A stretch of DNA of 64,000 nucleotides, from the NCBI GenBank assembly GCA_004173185.1, contig SEFZ01000004.1:186001-250000 (forward strand). Direction: 5' to 3'. The DNA is from Sphingomonadales bacterium (GTDB lineage: Bacteria > Pseudomonadota > Alphaproteobacteria > Sphingomonadales > Sphingomonadaceae). Positions within the stretch are counted from its first letter, which is position 1, and every line of letters starts with the position of its first letter. This document shows, piece after piece, positions 36,731 through 46,461 of this stretch. A program made the position numbers and the translations under genes. The notes below the pieces were generated by a model. The model searched no databases. It was not told the origin of the DNA and saw nothing but the letters and a program-made list of their open reading frames with translations.

Positions 36731-37155
36731 GGGCTCAGGACCCATTGATGTGAGAGGGGTGATCTGATTCAGGCTCCGCGGGGAGACTGAGCATGAGCGA
36801 ACTGTGCTGGCTGACGGACTAGCAAATGGCGCGGCTTGAGCCGTATTTCCCGAAGAGCCACGGCAGACCACGGGTCGATGAAGGCCGCCGAGGGCGCTGA
36901 GCCGAAGACCGTCATGATCGACGCAACCTGCCTAGAGGCGCACCGCACGGCGCCGAGCCTGCGAGTTAAAAAGGGGATCTCGGGCGGCTGATCGGCCGCA
37001 CAAAAGGGGTATGAACACCAAGCTTCACGCCATCACCGATGCAAACGGTCGTCCGCTCAGCTTCTTCATGACCGCTGGCCAGATCCGCAATTATACCGGT
37101 GATGCGGCGCTGTTCGACGATCTTCCCAAGGCGCAATGGCTGCTGGGAGACCGCG
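36731..37155 (+). pseudogene. Degenerate IS5-family transposase, copy 1
   Basis: It begins with the terminal repeat GGGCTCAGGACCCATTGATG (36731-36750) and an ORF start MSELCWLTD at 36793. An in-frame TAG sits where a Glu codon is expected. Then QMARLEPYFPKSHGRPRVDE follows before an internal deletion that jumps to AEPKTVMIDAT. Later frameshifts occur (one at KKGDLGRL). The match to copy 2 runs from 36897 to about 37155 and stops inside LLGDRG. Inactive. Confidence 0.8.
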
Positions 37156-37189
37156 ACGATCAACCCTCGCTCGGCCATGGCTCCTAGGG

Positions 37190-37305
37190 AAAAGGGTTCA
37201 AGCCGAGTCATCTACTCATCCGTCAGCCAATACAGGTCGCTCACGATCAGTCTCCTTGCAGAGCTTGAATTAGATCGCGCCTCTCGAATCATGGGTCCTG
37301 ACCCC
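37190..37305 (-). pseudogene. Inverted 5' fragment of the same IS5-like element
   Basis: On the minus strand: terminal repeat GGGGTCAGGACCCATGATT (37305-37287), then GGAGACTGATC, then VSDLYWLTDE followed by a stop and MTRLEPF. This is the left end of a related IS copy facing copy 1 head-on. It shows a rearranged, deleted IS junction. Confidence 0.75.
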
Positions 37306-37437
37306 AGAACAAGCGCCGAATTGATCGGGGGAAACGGCATTTCGATTGGAAGAGCATCGACACGCGCCGCATTAGGGCGCGTATCTAGCGGCCATGGCCA
37401 CATTGTCGGTGGGCGCGCGAAAACGGAAAGTGAGACT

Positions 37438-39306
37438 ATGCGCCGCCGCGAGTTTGTGTTGAGTGCATCTGCCGTTCTGGCGGCGAGCCCCGCTTGGGCT
37501 GGCGATAAGCCCGTGAAGAAGAAGGGCGTGATGCTGATGAACCGCATCGCCCCATCCTCGTCCGAACTCCACATCGCAAACATCGACGGCAGCGACGAGC
37601 GCAAGCTGCTAGTCGACACGCGATTCGAATATAATGGCGGCTTTAGCGGGCGCGGCGATTGGGTGATCTTCACCTCCGAGCGCAACGGCGACGGCCAGTC
37701 CGACCTGTTTCGCGCGAAGACGGATGGCAGCGCGATCCAGCCGCTCATAACCGGCGCGCCGGTCGATGATGCGGGCGCAGTGTCACCGGACGGGCGCTAT
37801 GTCGCATTCGTCTCTACCCGGAAGGGCTATCGCGCCAACATCTGGCTGCTTGATCTCGTCACCAAGCGCACTCGGCAGCTCACTGGCCTGAAGGACACGC
37901 GCGGCGAAGACGGCAAGCCCGATTGCTATTTCCGCCCGGCCTGGTCACCCGACGGCAAATGGATCGCTTTCTCCAGCGATCGCAACACCGGCTGGACCGG
38001 GCATGACGGTGGGCATGGTTGGGAGCATACGCAGGAGCTCTCGATCTACGTGATACGTCCCGATGGCACCGGCTTCCGCAAGGTCGCGACCAAGCCCGGT
38101 TATTGCCTCGGCTCGCCCAAATGGTCGCCCGATGGTCGTAGGGTGGTGTTCTACGAGATGACCGTCGAAGCCACCTGGGGTGCGCGCCGCCCGAACTATA
38201 TCGGCAAGGCCTATTCGCAGATCGTCTCGGTCGATGTCGCGACCGGCGGCGATCGTGTAGAACATACCAACGGCACCGATCTGAAACTCCAGCCGCAGTT
38301 CCTCAGCAGTTCCGAGATCGGATATCTGGTGAAATACGGCCCGAACGAAGGGCTGGGCTACACCTCAGACCGCCCGGCGCTGAAACGCGCCCTGCGCGCG
38401 CCGACCTGGTCGCCCGATGGCAAATCGGTGATCTACGAGAAAGTCTCGTTCAAGCCGGCGCGACCGCTGTTCAAGCCGCTCTACAGCTGGGACAAGAATT
38501 GGGAATATCGTCACGTCGATGTCTTTCCGCAGATATCGCGCGATGGTTGGATCGTCTTCACTGACAAGCAAACCGGTAATAGCTCTATCTGGGTTATGCG
38601 TCCGGACGGCTCGCAGAGGCGCAAGGTTTTCGAGAGCAGCGGTCGGGGGCTCGACGAGAAGATGGTGCAGCAGGGCCTTGCGGGCGCGTTCCAGCCGGCC
38701 TGGTCGCCTGATGGCAAATGGATCACATTCGGCCTTGGGGCATGGTTCTTCATGCGCGACAAGGCCAATGCTGCGGTCTGGCGCGTCCGCGCGGACGGCA
38801 CCGGCGCCGAGCAACTGACGGACGGCAAGGAGCATTGCGGGTTCCCAAGCTATTCGGCGGACGGCAAGGAAATCGTGTTCCGATTGTGGACCGACGATCG
38901 CAAGGGGTTGCGCGTTATCAATCTCGATACGCGCCAGACCCGCGTGCTGACCGAGGGGTATGACAATCTCCCCGGCTGGTCGCCCGACGGCAAGCGCATC
39001 GTCTTCACCCGCAAACGCAGCGAGGACGGCAATTTCGACATCTATACGATAAGGCCGGATGGCACCGGACTCTATCGCTGCACCGATCACGGATCGAGCG
39101 ACGGGCATGCGGTGTGGTCGGCGGATGGGCGAATCCTGTGGAGCGGATCGCAGCACGGCTTCCGCGACGAGGCCGCTCTCTATGACAATACCTTCCAGCA
39201 ATATGGCCAGATTTACGTCATGAATGCGGATGGCTCGGGCAAGCGGATGGTGACCGACAGCAAGTGGGAGGATTCGATGCCGCTGTATCTTCCTAGCGAG
39301 CATTAA
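37438..39306 (+). CDS. TolB-like beta-propeller protein, exported
   Basis: A 622-residue protein with an N-terminal RRREF...VLAASPAWAG signal (Tat-like twin Arg) and many WD40-like / TolB repeats marked by WSPDGKW, SPDGRYVAF, RPDGTG. It probably forms two propellers. Such PD40 proteins often process or bind oligosaccharides or peptides in the periplasm, or accompany amidohydrolases. ATG 37438 follows GGAAAG. It is the first gene of the GH1 / TonB receptor cluster. No catalytic motif recognised. Confidence 0.85.
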   Translation: MRRREFVLSASAVLAASPAWAGDKPVKKKGVMLMNRIAPSSSELHIANIDGSDERKLLVDTRFEYNGGFSGRGDWVIFTSERNGDGQSDLFRAKTDGSAIQPLITGAPVDDAGAVSPDGRYVAFVSTRKGYRANIWLLDLVTKRTRQLTGLKDTRGEDGKPDCYFRPAWSPDGKWIAFSSDRNTGWTGHDGGHGWEHTQELSIYVIRPDGTGFRKVATKPGYCLGSPKWSPDGRRVVFYEMTVEATWGARRPNYIGKAYSQIVSVDVATGGDRVEHTNGTDLKLQPQFLSSSEIGYLVKYGPNEGLGYTSDRPALKRALRAPTWSPDGKSVIYEKVSFKPARPLFKPLYSWDKNWEYRHVDVFPQISRDGWIVFTDKQTGNSSIWVMRPDGSQRRKVFESSGRGLDEKMVQQGLAGAFQPAWSPDGKWITFGLGAWFFMRDKANAAVWRVRADGTGAEQLTDGKEHCGFPSYSADGKEIVFRLWTDDRKGLRVINLDTRQTRVLTEGYDNLPGWSPDGKRIVFTRKRSEDGNFDIYTIRPDGTGLYRCTDHGSSDGHAVWSADGRILWSGSQHGFRDEAALYDNTFQQYGQIYVMNADGSGKRMVTDSKWEDSMPLYLPSEH

Positions 39307-39485
39307 GCACCGGCTGCCAGAGCGGCGATCCCGCTCTGGCACGATACAGGTCGCGTGGCAGCGCTGACGTTCGGGAAAGCTATCAGTTCTAGCCGTATTC
39401 CAATCAGAACGATGGCGATCAAAACCTTTAGTATCCTCTCAATAAAAATTGCTCCGTCAAAGGCGGGCAGACAAGGGGGGATGGC

Positions 39486-41828
39486 ATGAAATCTGATCAA
39501 TCAGGTGTTCGCAGGATTCTGCTTGCGAGCGCATGTGCGGCGGCGGTGTTCGCCTCGTCCGCAATGGCGCAGGACGCGCCGGACACCACGGCCGACGATA
39601 CCGAGCGGGGCAATGCCGAGATCGTCGTTACCGCCCAGAAGCGCGCCGAAAACGTCCAAGACGTGCCGATCGCGATCACCGCGCTGAGCAGCGCTGATCT
39701 GACATCGTCGGGTGTGGCCGGGGTCGAAGACCTCAAGGCTGCGGCGCCTGCGCTGAACGTCACCACCGCAGTCGGCGGCTTCGGCCTGCCGCGTATCCGC
39801 GGCATCGGCGCAACGGGGCAGGGCGTCGGCATCGAGAACCCGGTCGCGGTCTATGTCGATGGCGTCTATTACAGTGCTGCATTCGGCGTGCTCCAGTCGC
39901 TGTTCGATGTCGAGCAGGTCGCGGTGCTCAAGGGGCCTCAGGGCACTCTGTTTGGCCGCAACGCCACCGGCGGTCTGATTCAGATCACCACCAAGGGCCC
40001 TGATTTTGAATGGAGCGGCAAGAGCCAGGTCGGCTATGGCAATTATAATACCTTCGAAGCCGCATCCTATGTAACGGGCGGCCTGAGCGATAAAGTGGCG
40101 ATCAGCCTGTCCGGCCAGATCCAGAACCGGGGCACTGGCTTCGGTAGCAACGTGATCACCGGCAACGACGTTAAGGACGATACGAGCTGGGCCGGGCGCG
40201 CCAAGCTGTTGTTCGAGCCGACTGAAGCGACGCGGATCATGCTGTCAGCCGATGTCAACGGCCGCAATGCCGCCGAGCCGGCCTTCTCCAATTTCGGGCT
40301 CAACACGATCGGCCAGAACGTGCCTGCGCAGATTGTCGCGCGTGGCGGCGATCCGAAATACGATATCTTCTCCGATTTCGATCCCGTGCTGCGTGCGCGC
40401 CAATGGGGTGTCGGACTGTCGATCGATCAACATCTCGGCGGCGTGACGCTCAAAAGCATCACCGCCTATCGCAAATCGAAGCTGCTCACCTTCTTCGATC
40501 CCGATGGTCTGTCCACCGCCTCGCTCGCGATCGGCAACAACTATAGCGACAAGCAGCTGACGCAGGAAATCAACCTGATCTCAAGCGGGAGCGGCCCGTT
40601 CCAGTGGGTGATCGGCGGCTTTTATATGTGGGATGAAGGCGTGGTTTCGCCGCGCCCGGCATGGACCCGCAAATTCTTCGCTGGCAACTATACCGACAGC
40701 CTCGCCACCAGCACGCTCAACTCAATCGCCGGCTTCGTCGAGGGTAGCTATTCGATCGCCGATGCGACTCGGATCACCGCTGGCATCCGCTACACCCGCG
40801 ACGAGCGTAAGCTGACCGCGAACAACCAGACCTACACCGCCGCTACCTCGACGATCAGCAACGCTGCCGTCACCAATGATTCGCGCGTGTTCGAAAAACC
40901 GTCGTGGAAAGTCTCGATCGACCACCGCTTCTCGCCGGAGCTGCTGGCCTATGCGAGCTATAATCGCGGCTTCCGCAGCGGCACCTATGTGCCGCAGGCG
41001 ACGCCGATCCTGGTGCTCAAGCCCGAAGTGGTCGACGCCTATGAAGTGGGATTGAAGACCGATCTGTTCGATCGCCGCGTCCGTTTCAACATCGCGGCTT
41101 ATTCTTACGACCAGACCAATGTGCAGGTCGTCCAGATCGTCGCCGGTGTCCAGAACGTGTATAACGCCAAGGGTGCCCGTATTAAGGGTCTCGACGGCGA
41201 TGTCTCGATCAAGGTCGCCAATGGCGTGCGGATATTCGGCGGCTTCAACTACACCGACGCACGCTACACTGACTTTACCGATGCGATCGTCTCGATCCCG
41301 TATCCGCTTGCCACGACCGCGCCGCCGTTCAGCACGACGCAGTACAGCTATGTCGATAGCAACACCGGCGCAACGGTCGCCAACACGGCATGCCTCGGCA
41401 CCTTCCTGCCGCCGACGGTCACCACGCAGGCGGCACGCGATGCCTATTATCGCGCACGCCCGGGCGGCAATTGCCTGCTGCGCGGCGATGCATCGGGCAA
41501 TCGGCTGCAGAACACGCCCGAATGGACCTTCAGCCTCGGCGGCAATTGGGACATCAAGACCGGCATCGGCAAGTTCACGCTCGCGGGGAACCTCTATTAC
41601 AATGGCGGCTTCGCGGCGACGCCGGACGAGCGCGTGACCCAGCCGGGCTACACGACCATCGATGCTTCGCTGAGCTGGCGGGCGCGGGAAAATCTCTCGG
41701 TCCGCGTCTGGGGCAAGAACCTTACCGATGAATTTTACCGCACTCAGCTTAGCGCCAGCAACTCGGGCGACAACGGCACTTCCGCCGCGCCGCGCACCTA
41801 TGGCGTCAGCGTCGGATACGAGTTCTAG
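39486..41828 (+). CDS. TonB-dependent receptor
   Basis: A 780-residue outer-membrane receptor. It has a signal peptide ending ASSAMAQ (about residue 28), TonB box EIVVTAQKRAENVQDVPIAI, a plug with GVYVDGVYYS-type and KGPQGTLFGRNATGGLI motifs typical of the sphingomonad FecA-like/Oar-free group, and a barrel ending GVSVGYEF. Placement between the TolB-like and GH1 genes suggests uptake of a plant-derived glycoside or aromatic glucoside rather than siderophore. The transport substrate cannot be read from sequence. Confidence 0.9.
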   Translation: MKSDQSGVRRILLASACAAAVFASSAMAQDAPDTTADDTERGNAEIVVTAQKRAENVQDVPIAITALSSADLTSSGVAGVEDLKAAAPALNVTTAVGGFGLPRIRGIGATGQGVGIENPVAVYVDGVYYSAAFGVLQSLFDVEQVAVLKGPQGTLFGRNATGGLIQITTKGPDFEWSGKSQVGYGNYNTFEAASYVTGGLSDKVAISLSGQIQNRGTGFGSNVITGNDVKDDTSWAGRAKLLFEPTEATRIMLSADVNGRNAAEPAFSNFGLNTIGQNVPAQIVARGGDPKYDIFSDFDPVLRARQWGVGLSIDQHLGGVTLKSITAYRKSKLLTFFDPDGLSTASLAIGNNYSDKQLTQEINLISSGSGPFQWVIGGFYMWDEGVVSPRPAWTRKFFAGNYTDSLATSTLNSIAGFVEGSYSIADATRITAGIRYTRDERKLTANNQTYTAATSTISNAAVTNDSRVFEKPSWKVSIDHRFSPELLAYASYNRGFRSGTYVPQATPILVLKPEVVDAYEVGLKTDLFDRRVRFNIAAYSYDQTNVQVVQIVAGVQNVYNAKGARIKGLDGDVSIKVANGVRIFGGFNYTDARYTDFTDAIVSIPYPLATTAPPFSTTQYSYVDSNTGATVANTACLGTFLPPTVTTQAARDAYYRARPGGNCLLRGDASGNRLQNTPEWTFSLGGNWDIKTGIGKFTLAGNLYYNGGFAATPDERVTQPGYTTIDASLSWRARENLSVRVWGKNLTDEFYRTQLSASNSGDNGTSAAPRTYGVSVGYEF

Positions 41829-41930
41829 CAGACCGTCCGGCCCGGTCCTCTCGTCAGCGGGGGAGCCGGGCCGGAAGACCTTGAGGCGGTTCAATTCGCC
41901 TAGGCAATCGATACGTACGGGAGAAGCTGG

Positions 41931-43250
41931 ATGGAGCGTCGTGAGCTATTGAAAGGCGGTGCGGTACTAGCCGCGGCGTCGGTGGCGCCCGGCGTCGGCA
42001 TCGCGCACGGCGCCCCCGCTTCCTTCCCGCCCGGTTTCCTCTGGGGTGCGTCGACGGCCGGGCACCAGGTCGAAGGCAACAATGTGTCGAGCGATTATTG
42101 GGTGCTCGAGCACATTACCCCCGCCGCCTTTGCGGAGCCTTCGGGGGATGCGGTCAACAGCCTCGATCTCTGGCCCGCCGATCTTGATCTCGTGCGCGGC
42201 ATGGGCCTGAACACCTATCGTTTCTCGCTCGAATGGGCGCGGATCGAGCCCGAGCAGGGGCGCTTCTCGGCTGCGATGCTCGATCATTATGCGCGGATGA
42301 TAGGCGGGTGCCGCGAACGCGGGATCACTCCGGTCGTGACCTTCAACCACTTCACCTGCCCGCGCTGGTTCACCATCGCGGGCGGCTGGCGCAATCCCGC
42401 CTCTCCCGATCTTTTCGCGCGGTTCTGCGAGCGCGCGGCGAAGCATCTCGCGCACCATATCGGCTATGCGGTCACGCTCAACGAGCCCAATCTGCCGGCA
42501 TTGCTCGCCTGGACGCATATCCCGCCGTCCGTGCTCGCGGCGCGGCAGATCAACCGCGAGGCGGCGGCAAAGGCGCTTGGCATCGAACGCTTCGATGCCG
42601 GATTCATGTTCAGCCGCGAAGAATATGCTCCGATGATCGCGAACCTCGCCGCCGCGCACAAAAGCGGGCGGCAGGCGATCAAGTCGGCGAGACCGGACCT
42701 TCCGGTCGGGATGGCGTTGGCCGTGGCCGACGATCAGGCGGTCGGTCCCGACAGCAAGCGCGACGCGAAGCGGGCCGAAGTATATGGCCCTTGGTTGGAA
42801 GCCGCGCGAGACGACGAGTTCATCGGAGTCCAGAATTATACGCGCTCGCTGATCGACGCGACCGGGCAAATGCAAACGCCGGCCGGGGCGCCGACCAGCT
42901 CGATGCGCGTTGAGATTTATCCGCCCTCGCTCGCGGGTGCGGTGCGCTACATTCATGCGGCGAGCAAGCTCCCGGTTCTAATTACAGAGCATGGTGTGGC
43001 GACCGGCGACGATCGCGTGCGCGCGGCATTCATTCCGGCTTCGCTGGCGTTACTTCAGCAGGCAATTGCCGAGGGCGTGCCGGTGCTCGGCTATATCCAT
43101 TGGGCGCTGGTCGACAATTTCGAATGGTATAGCGGCTACACGCAGCAATTCGGCCTCGCCGCCGTCGATCGCACCAGCTTTGCGCGGACGCCGAAGCCCA
43201 GCGCTGCGGTGCTCGGCGCCATTGCGCGCCGCAATGCGCTGGCCGGCTGA
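41931..43250 (+). CDS. GH1 beta-glycosidase with twin-arginine-type signal
   Basis: A 439-residue family 1 glycoside hydrolase (retaining). Acid/base Glu185 is in TLNEPN and nucleophile Glu353 in ITEHG; WALVDNFEW is the usual aglycone/glucose site. The N-terminus MERRELLKGGAVLAAASVAPG looks like a Tat/Sec signal, so the enzyme is probably periplasmic, which is less common for GH1. With the TonB receptor and TolB-like protein it forms a glycoside-utilisation cluster. Confidence 0.9.
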   Translation: MERRELLKGGAVLAAASVAPGVGIAHGAPASFPPGFLWGASTAGHQVEGNNVSSDYWVLEHITPAAFAEPSGDAVNSLDLWPADLDLVRGMGLNTYRFSLEWARIEPEQGRFSAAMLDHYARMIGGCRERGITPVVTFNHFTCPRWFTIAGGWRNPASPDLFARFCERAAKHLAHHIGYAVTLNEPNLPALLAWTHIPPSVLAARQINREAAAKALGIERFDAGFMFSREEYAPMIANLAAAHKSGRQAIKSARPDLPVGMALAVADDQAVGPDSKRDAKRAEVYGPWLEAARDDEFIGVQNYTRSLIDATGQMQTPAGAPTSSMRVEIYPPSLAGAVRYIHAASKLPVLITEHGVATGDDRVRAAFIPASLALLQQAIAEGVPVLGYIHWALVDNFEWYSGYTQQFGLAAVDRTSFARTPKPSAAVLGAIARRNALAG

Positions 43251-43300
43251 CGCTTCAGCCACGCGGGAGTGTCAGGAAGGGGACCGGGCCAGCACCTCGC

Positions 43301-43973
43301 GTGCCCATCATATTCGTCAATCGCAACGAATCGCTATGGTGTGATGCGCCCAAGGAGTATGGTCCGCAAAAGACGCTCTACAATCGATGGAAGCGGTGGG
43401 GCGAGATGGGTATCTTCCTGCGCATGATGGAGGGGCTGGCTGCCAATGGGGCTGAGCCGAAGACCGTCATGATCGACGCAACCTACCTAAAGGCGCACCG
43501 CACAGCACCGAGCCTGCGGGTTAATAAAGGGGATCTCGGGCGGCTGATCGGCCGCACAAAAGGGGGGGTGAACGCCAAGCTTCACGCCATCACCGATGCA
43601 AACGGTCGTCCGCTCAGCTTCGTCATGACCGCTGGCCAGATCAGCGATTATACCGGTGATGCGGCGCTGCTCGACGATCTTCCCAAGGCGCAATGGCTGC
43701 TGGGAGACCGCGGCTACGACGCCGACTGGTTCAGGGATGCCCTTTAGCAAAAGGGAAGCAACCCCTGTATTCCCGGGCAGAAATCCCGTCTCGATCCCAT
43801 CAAATACGACAAATGCCGATACAGAAGCCGCAACCGCATCGAGATCATGTTCGGTCGCCCGAAGGACTGGCGCCGCATCGCCACCTGCTATGATCAATGC
43901 CCGACGGTCTCTTCTCCGCCATCGCTCTCGCCGCCACTGTAACCTTCTAGCTGTAATCAATGAGTCCTGAGCC
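43301..43973 (+). pseudogene. Degenerate IS5-family transposase, copy 2
   Basis: It lacks the 5' end; recognisable coding starts at IIFVNRNESLWCDAPKEYGPQKTLYNRW. It continues through AEPKTVMIDATYLKAHRTAPSL and QWLLGDRGYDADWFRDAL to an in-frame TAG at 43745, then NPCIPGQKSR ... RIEIMFGRPKDWRR, and a 1-nt deletion near the end (CPTV then FSAIAL). The right terminal inverted repeat is at 43955-43973. Inactive. Confidence 0.85.
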
Positions 43974-43992
43974 TAAGCCTAAGCCGCAGAGC

Positions 43993-45465
43993 TCAAGTGT
44001 TCGCCGGCATCACCAGCTTGATGCTGATCCAGTTGGCCGGATAGGACGGCCATGCCGCACTCGCGCTGATTATTTGAGAGCTGGCGGCCAATGGCACCGT
44101 CTCGGAGACATAGTCGGCGTCACCCGGCGGCCCGTACGGATCATGCCAGTGCATGCGAACCGAGAAGGTCGGCGTGCCGCCCGAACCGTTCGCAACGGTA
44201 TAATAGAGCGCCATCTGCTGCCGCTCACCGTCGCCCTCCGGCCGAACATGGTCCCAGGTGCCTATGTGTTGTTCGCCACCGCCCGGAGTGACGGTGAGCG
44301 TCGGGCTACTATTTGGGCTCCCGAAAGCCCAATCGAGCGCATAGCTGAGCTGAACCTTCGCTTGTCCTCGGCCAACCCAGCCGAGAATCGGCGCGACAGT
44401 CGAGGATAGTATCAAGGGTGAGTAGCCGTTGGAGATCAACTTCGTCACATCGGCCATGCCAAGCGCCGCTATTTGGGAGCGGACCGTATCTATGTGTGTG
44501 CCAATCTTCTGGACCGACGGCAGATAAGCAGGGACGACGATGGCGGGAAGGGCAGTGAGCGTCGCTACCGTGCCGCTCAAATAGCTCAGCGCGCTGTATT
44601 CGTCGGAAAGCGCTGACAGGATGGTTTGCTCACCACTATATTGAAATGCGTCCGCTGCGTTCTTCTCGCCGAGCGCGGCCACAATGTCCGAAAACTGGTC
44701 CCACGTCACGCAAATGGCTGCAATCGGAACGCCGGCAACATCGCCCGAGCTCGTGGTTAGCTCGAAGGTTTCCAGCGCATGCTGCATCGCGGCAATGTCC
44801 AGGCCGGTAAAGGCGATCGGTGAGGCGCCGATGACCTCGGCATCCTGTGAGCTCGAATGGTCGACGCTGGAGGCCGACAAGCTCTCACTGAAATTTTCCG
44901 CAACGGAGCCCGACACGGCGAAGCCAGAGACAGAGCCGCCAATATCGGCTTTGAGTTGCTCCTTATGGCTTACGGAAGCAGTCTTGAGCTGTGTAAAGCC
45001 CGAGAAGGAACCCCCATAGGCAAGTCCGATCATGCAGTGTGTGCCGTACGCGGCAATGAACGCGTCGCTTCCTCCACTCTTTAGGAGTGCCAAGGCGACG
45101 CTATCGATCTTCGCTTGAGTATAGTCGGCAACTCGGTCCTTTGAGCGAACGACGCGCGTCCAGGTGAAGGTGATTGCGGTATCGTCACCGGCCGCTTCGC
45201 GCAGGTACGAGACAGAGGCCGAAGCCGACCAGCTGAGCCCCGATGCGCTTAGGGAGCTTACGGTGCTCATTAGATTCGAGAAGCTTTGGCTATCCTCCAC
45301 GAGGATCGTGCGGATCGTGTCGCCCGAATCGGAAGGCGTCCTAGCTACCGGAGCAGGCAGGCCCACCACGCAAGTCTGTCCAATCCGCTGCCCCGTCAGA
45401 AAATTGATGCCATATCCAAAGATCGCATTGTCCACGTCAGAAGGCGGATTCACGTAGATTGTCAT
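43993..45465 (-). CDS. MACPF-domain protein (perforin-like)
   Basis: A 490-residue protein. The MACPF signature is at 140-143 (Y-G-T-H) with a following GLAYGGSFSGF. Ser-rich alternating segments on either side (SVSSLSASGLSWSASASVSYL, GSVSGFAVSGSVAENFSESLSASS) look like the amphipathic hairpins that insert in membranes. The C-terminal 100 residues may be a beta-rich targeting domain (MHWHDPYGPPGDADYV). No Sec signal peptide: the start MTIYVNPPSDVDNAIFGYG is direct after a GGAG site. Role unknown: pore-forming toxin, contact-dependent weapon or defence effector. Confidence 0.8.
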   Translation of the reverse strand: MTIYVNPPSDVDNAIFGYGINFLTGQRIGQTCVVGLPAPVARTPSDSGDTIRTILVEDSQSFSNLMSTVSSLSASGLSWSASASVSYLREAAGDDTAITFTWTRVVRSKDRVADYTQAKIDSVALALLKSGGSDAFIAAYGTHCMIGLAYGGSFSGFTQLKTASVSHKEQLKADIGGSVSGFAVSGSVAENFSESLSASSVDHSSSQDAEVIGASPIAFTGLDIAAMQHALETFELTTSSGDVAGVPIAAICVTWDQFSDIVAALGEKNAADAFQYSGEQTILSALSDEYSALSYLSGTVATLTALPAIVVPAYLPSVQKIGTHIDTVRSQIAALGMADVTKLISNGYSPLILSSTVAPILGWVGRGQAKVQLSYALDWAFGSPNSSPTLTVTPGGGEQHIGTWDHVRPEGDGERQQMALYYTVANGSGGTPTFSVRMHWHDPYGPPGDADYVSETVPLAASSQIISASAAWPSYPANWISIKLVMPANT

Positions 45466-45872
45466 TTCAAGCTCCTTCGTGATCAGAACTCTAACGGAAG
45501 CTGCTTCACTACTTAGTCCGATCTGCTCGCGGTTCCGCAGCCCGATCAATCTTGAGCGATTTTTCGACAGTGTCCAGAATATATATCATCGTGCAGAATC
45601 GGATATCGGCGATTAAATGACAGGCAAAGCATCTATGTGTGATGCGATCTATTATAAGCTGATGGAATAGTGGGCCTCGCGTAATTTTTAAGATGATGAG
45701 AACGAAGGAACTACGCTTTGCCGATGGTGAACCCTTCTGTTTAAACTGTCCCGGATGACATGCCGGATTTTAGCGCAAACGATAGAAATTGGCGAAATGC
45801 GGCCCGTAGAGCGCTCGAAGACCAGGCCGAAACTGTCTGCTCATATCCGGCATTCAGCCGTCGCGCCGGATG

Positions 45873-45965
45873 CCGTCCTGGCGTACCGATCCCAAGGTCG
45901 GCGAGGCCTTCATGATGCTGACGACGGAGCCCGGCCCGGATGTGGTGTCCTTCCATACGCAGTAA
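45873..45965 (+). pseudogene. Fragment of an SRAP (YedK/HMCES-like) gene
   Basis: About 30 codons read PSWRTDPKVGEAFMMLTTEPGPDVVSFHTQ then a stop, matching the middle of SOS-response-associated peptidase proteins of alphaproteobacteria. The catalytic N-terminal Cys and the rest are absent. It is debris near the right end of element A. Confidence 0.5.
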
Positions 45966-46362
45966 ATTGCCCGCGGAACTGCCCTGCGCCGCCGATCTAC
46001 CTAGAGATCATACCGTTCGGTGAGCGGCGGGAGCGAAAGCAAGACCACCGGCGCGTGCTGCTCAACCTCTCGCTGCAAATCCTTCATGAGCCAACGGCGC
46101 TATTGGTGACCCAGCCTGCTCGCGCGGACGAGACGCGGCGCAAGCTTGCCCATCTGCGTTTCCTGTTCGCCGACGTTGCGGACGTGCCGCCGAGGGCGTT
46201 GCCCTGGGGCGGTGCGGATTGATCGCACTAGCCGACGTTGGCAGGTACTGCTGGGGCTAGCGCGGTTGGACGCTTCACGGACGGAAAATAAGAGTGGTTC
46301 CACAAGGTCTCGCTTTCCACTGACGCAGCGCGAGTAAATAGCCGGCGAGGCATCAAGCCGGC

Positions 46363-46384
46363 CTGGTATCGCGCTGGTATCGCG
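46363..46384. repeat. Tandem 11-mer near attR
   Basis: CTGGTATCGCG occurs twice head to tail, about 80 bp inside the right end of element A. Arm-type integrase or Xis sites often sit at this distance from a core; that role is inferred. The rest of the 46223-46461 gap shows no gene. Confidence 0.4.
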
Positions 46385-46461
46385 AATATCTCAATTCATT
46401 CCGGTTTGTGCGCGTTTTTGAGCTAAAAGTTACGGGAATGTCAGGTTTTCTCGACATCTGG

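Larger units (their letters stand above)
36731..43973. mobile_element. Fossil composite transposon with IS5-like ends
   Basis: Outer terminal repeats GGGCTCAGGACCCATTGATG (36731) and, inverted, GGCTCAGGACTCATTGATT (43973-43955) bracket three intact genes: TolB-like protein, TonB receptor and GH1 glycosidase. IS copies on both sides are in the same orientation and inactivated. The enclosed genes look intact and chromosomal in codon use. I infer that the cluster was moved into element A by IS copies that then decayed. Confidence 0.65.

Noticed and set aside
36966..37211. 81-aa minus-strand ORF over the IS remnants
   Set aside because: Half is the inverted IS 5' fragment and half is antisense to IS copy 1; not a gene.
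45755..46222. 155-aa plus-strand frame at the right end of element A
   Set aside because: It crosses the SRAP fragment in another frame and shows no family pattern; the latter part (YLEIIPFGERRERKQDHRRVLLNL) might be debris of a gene, but I cannot support it.
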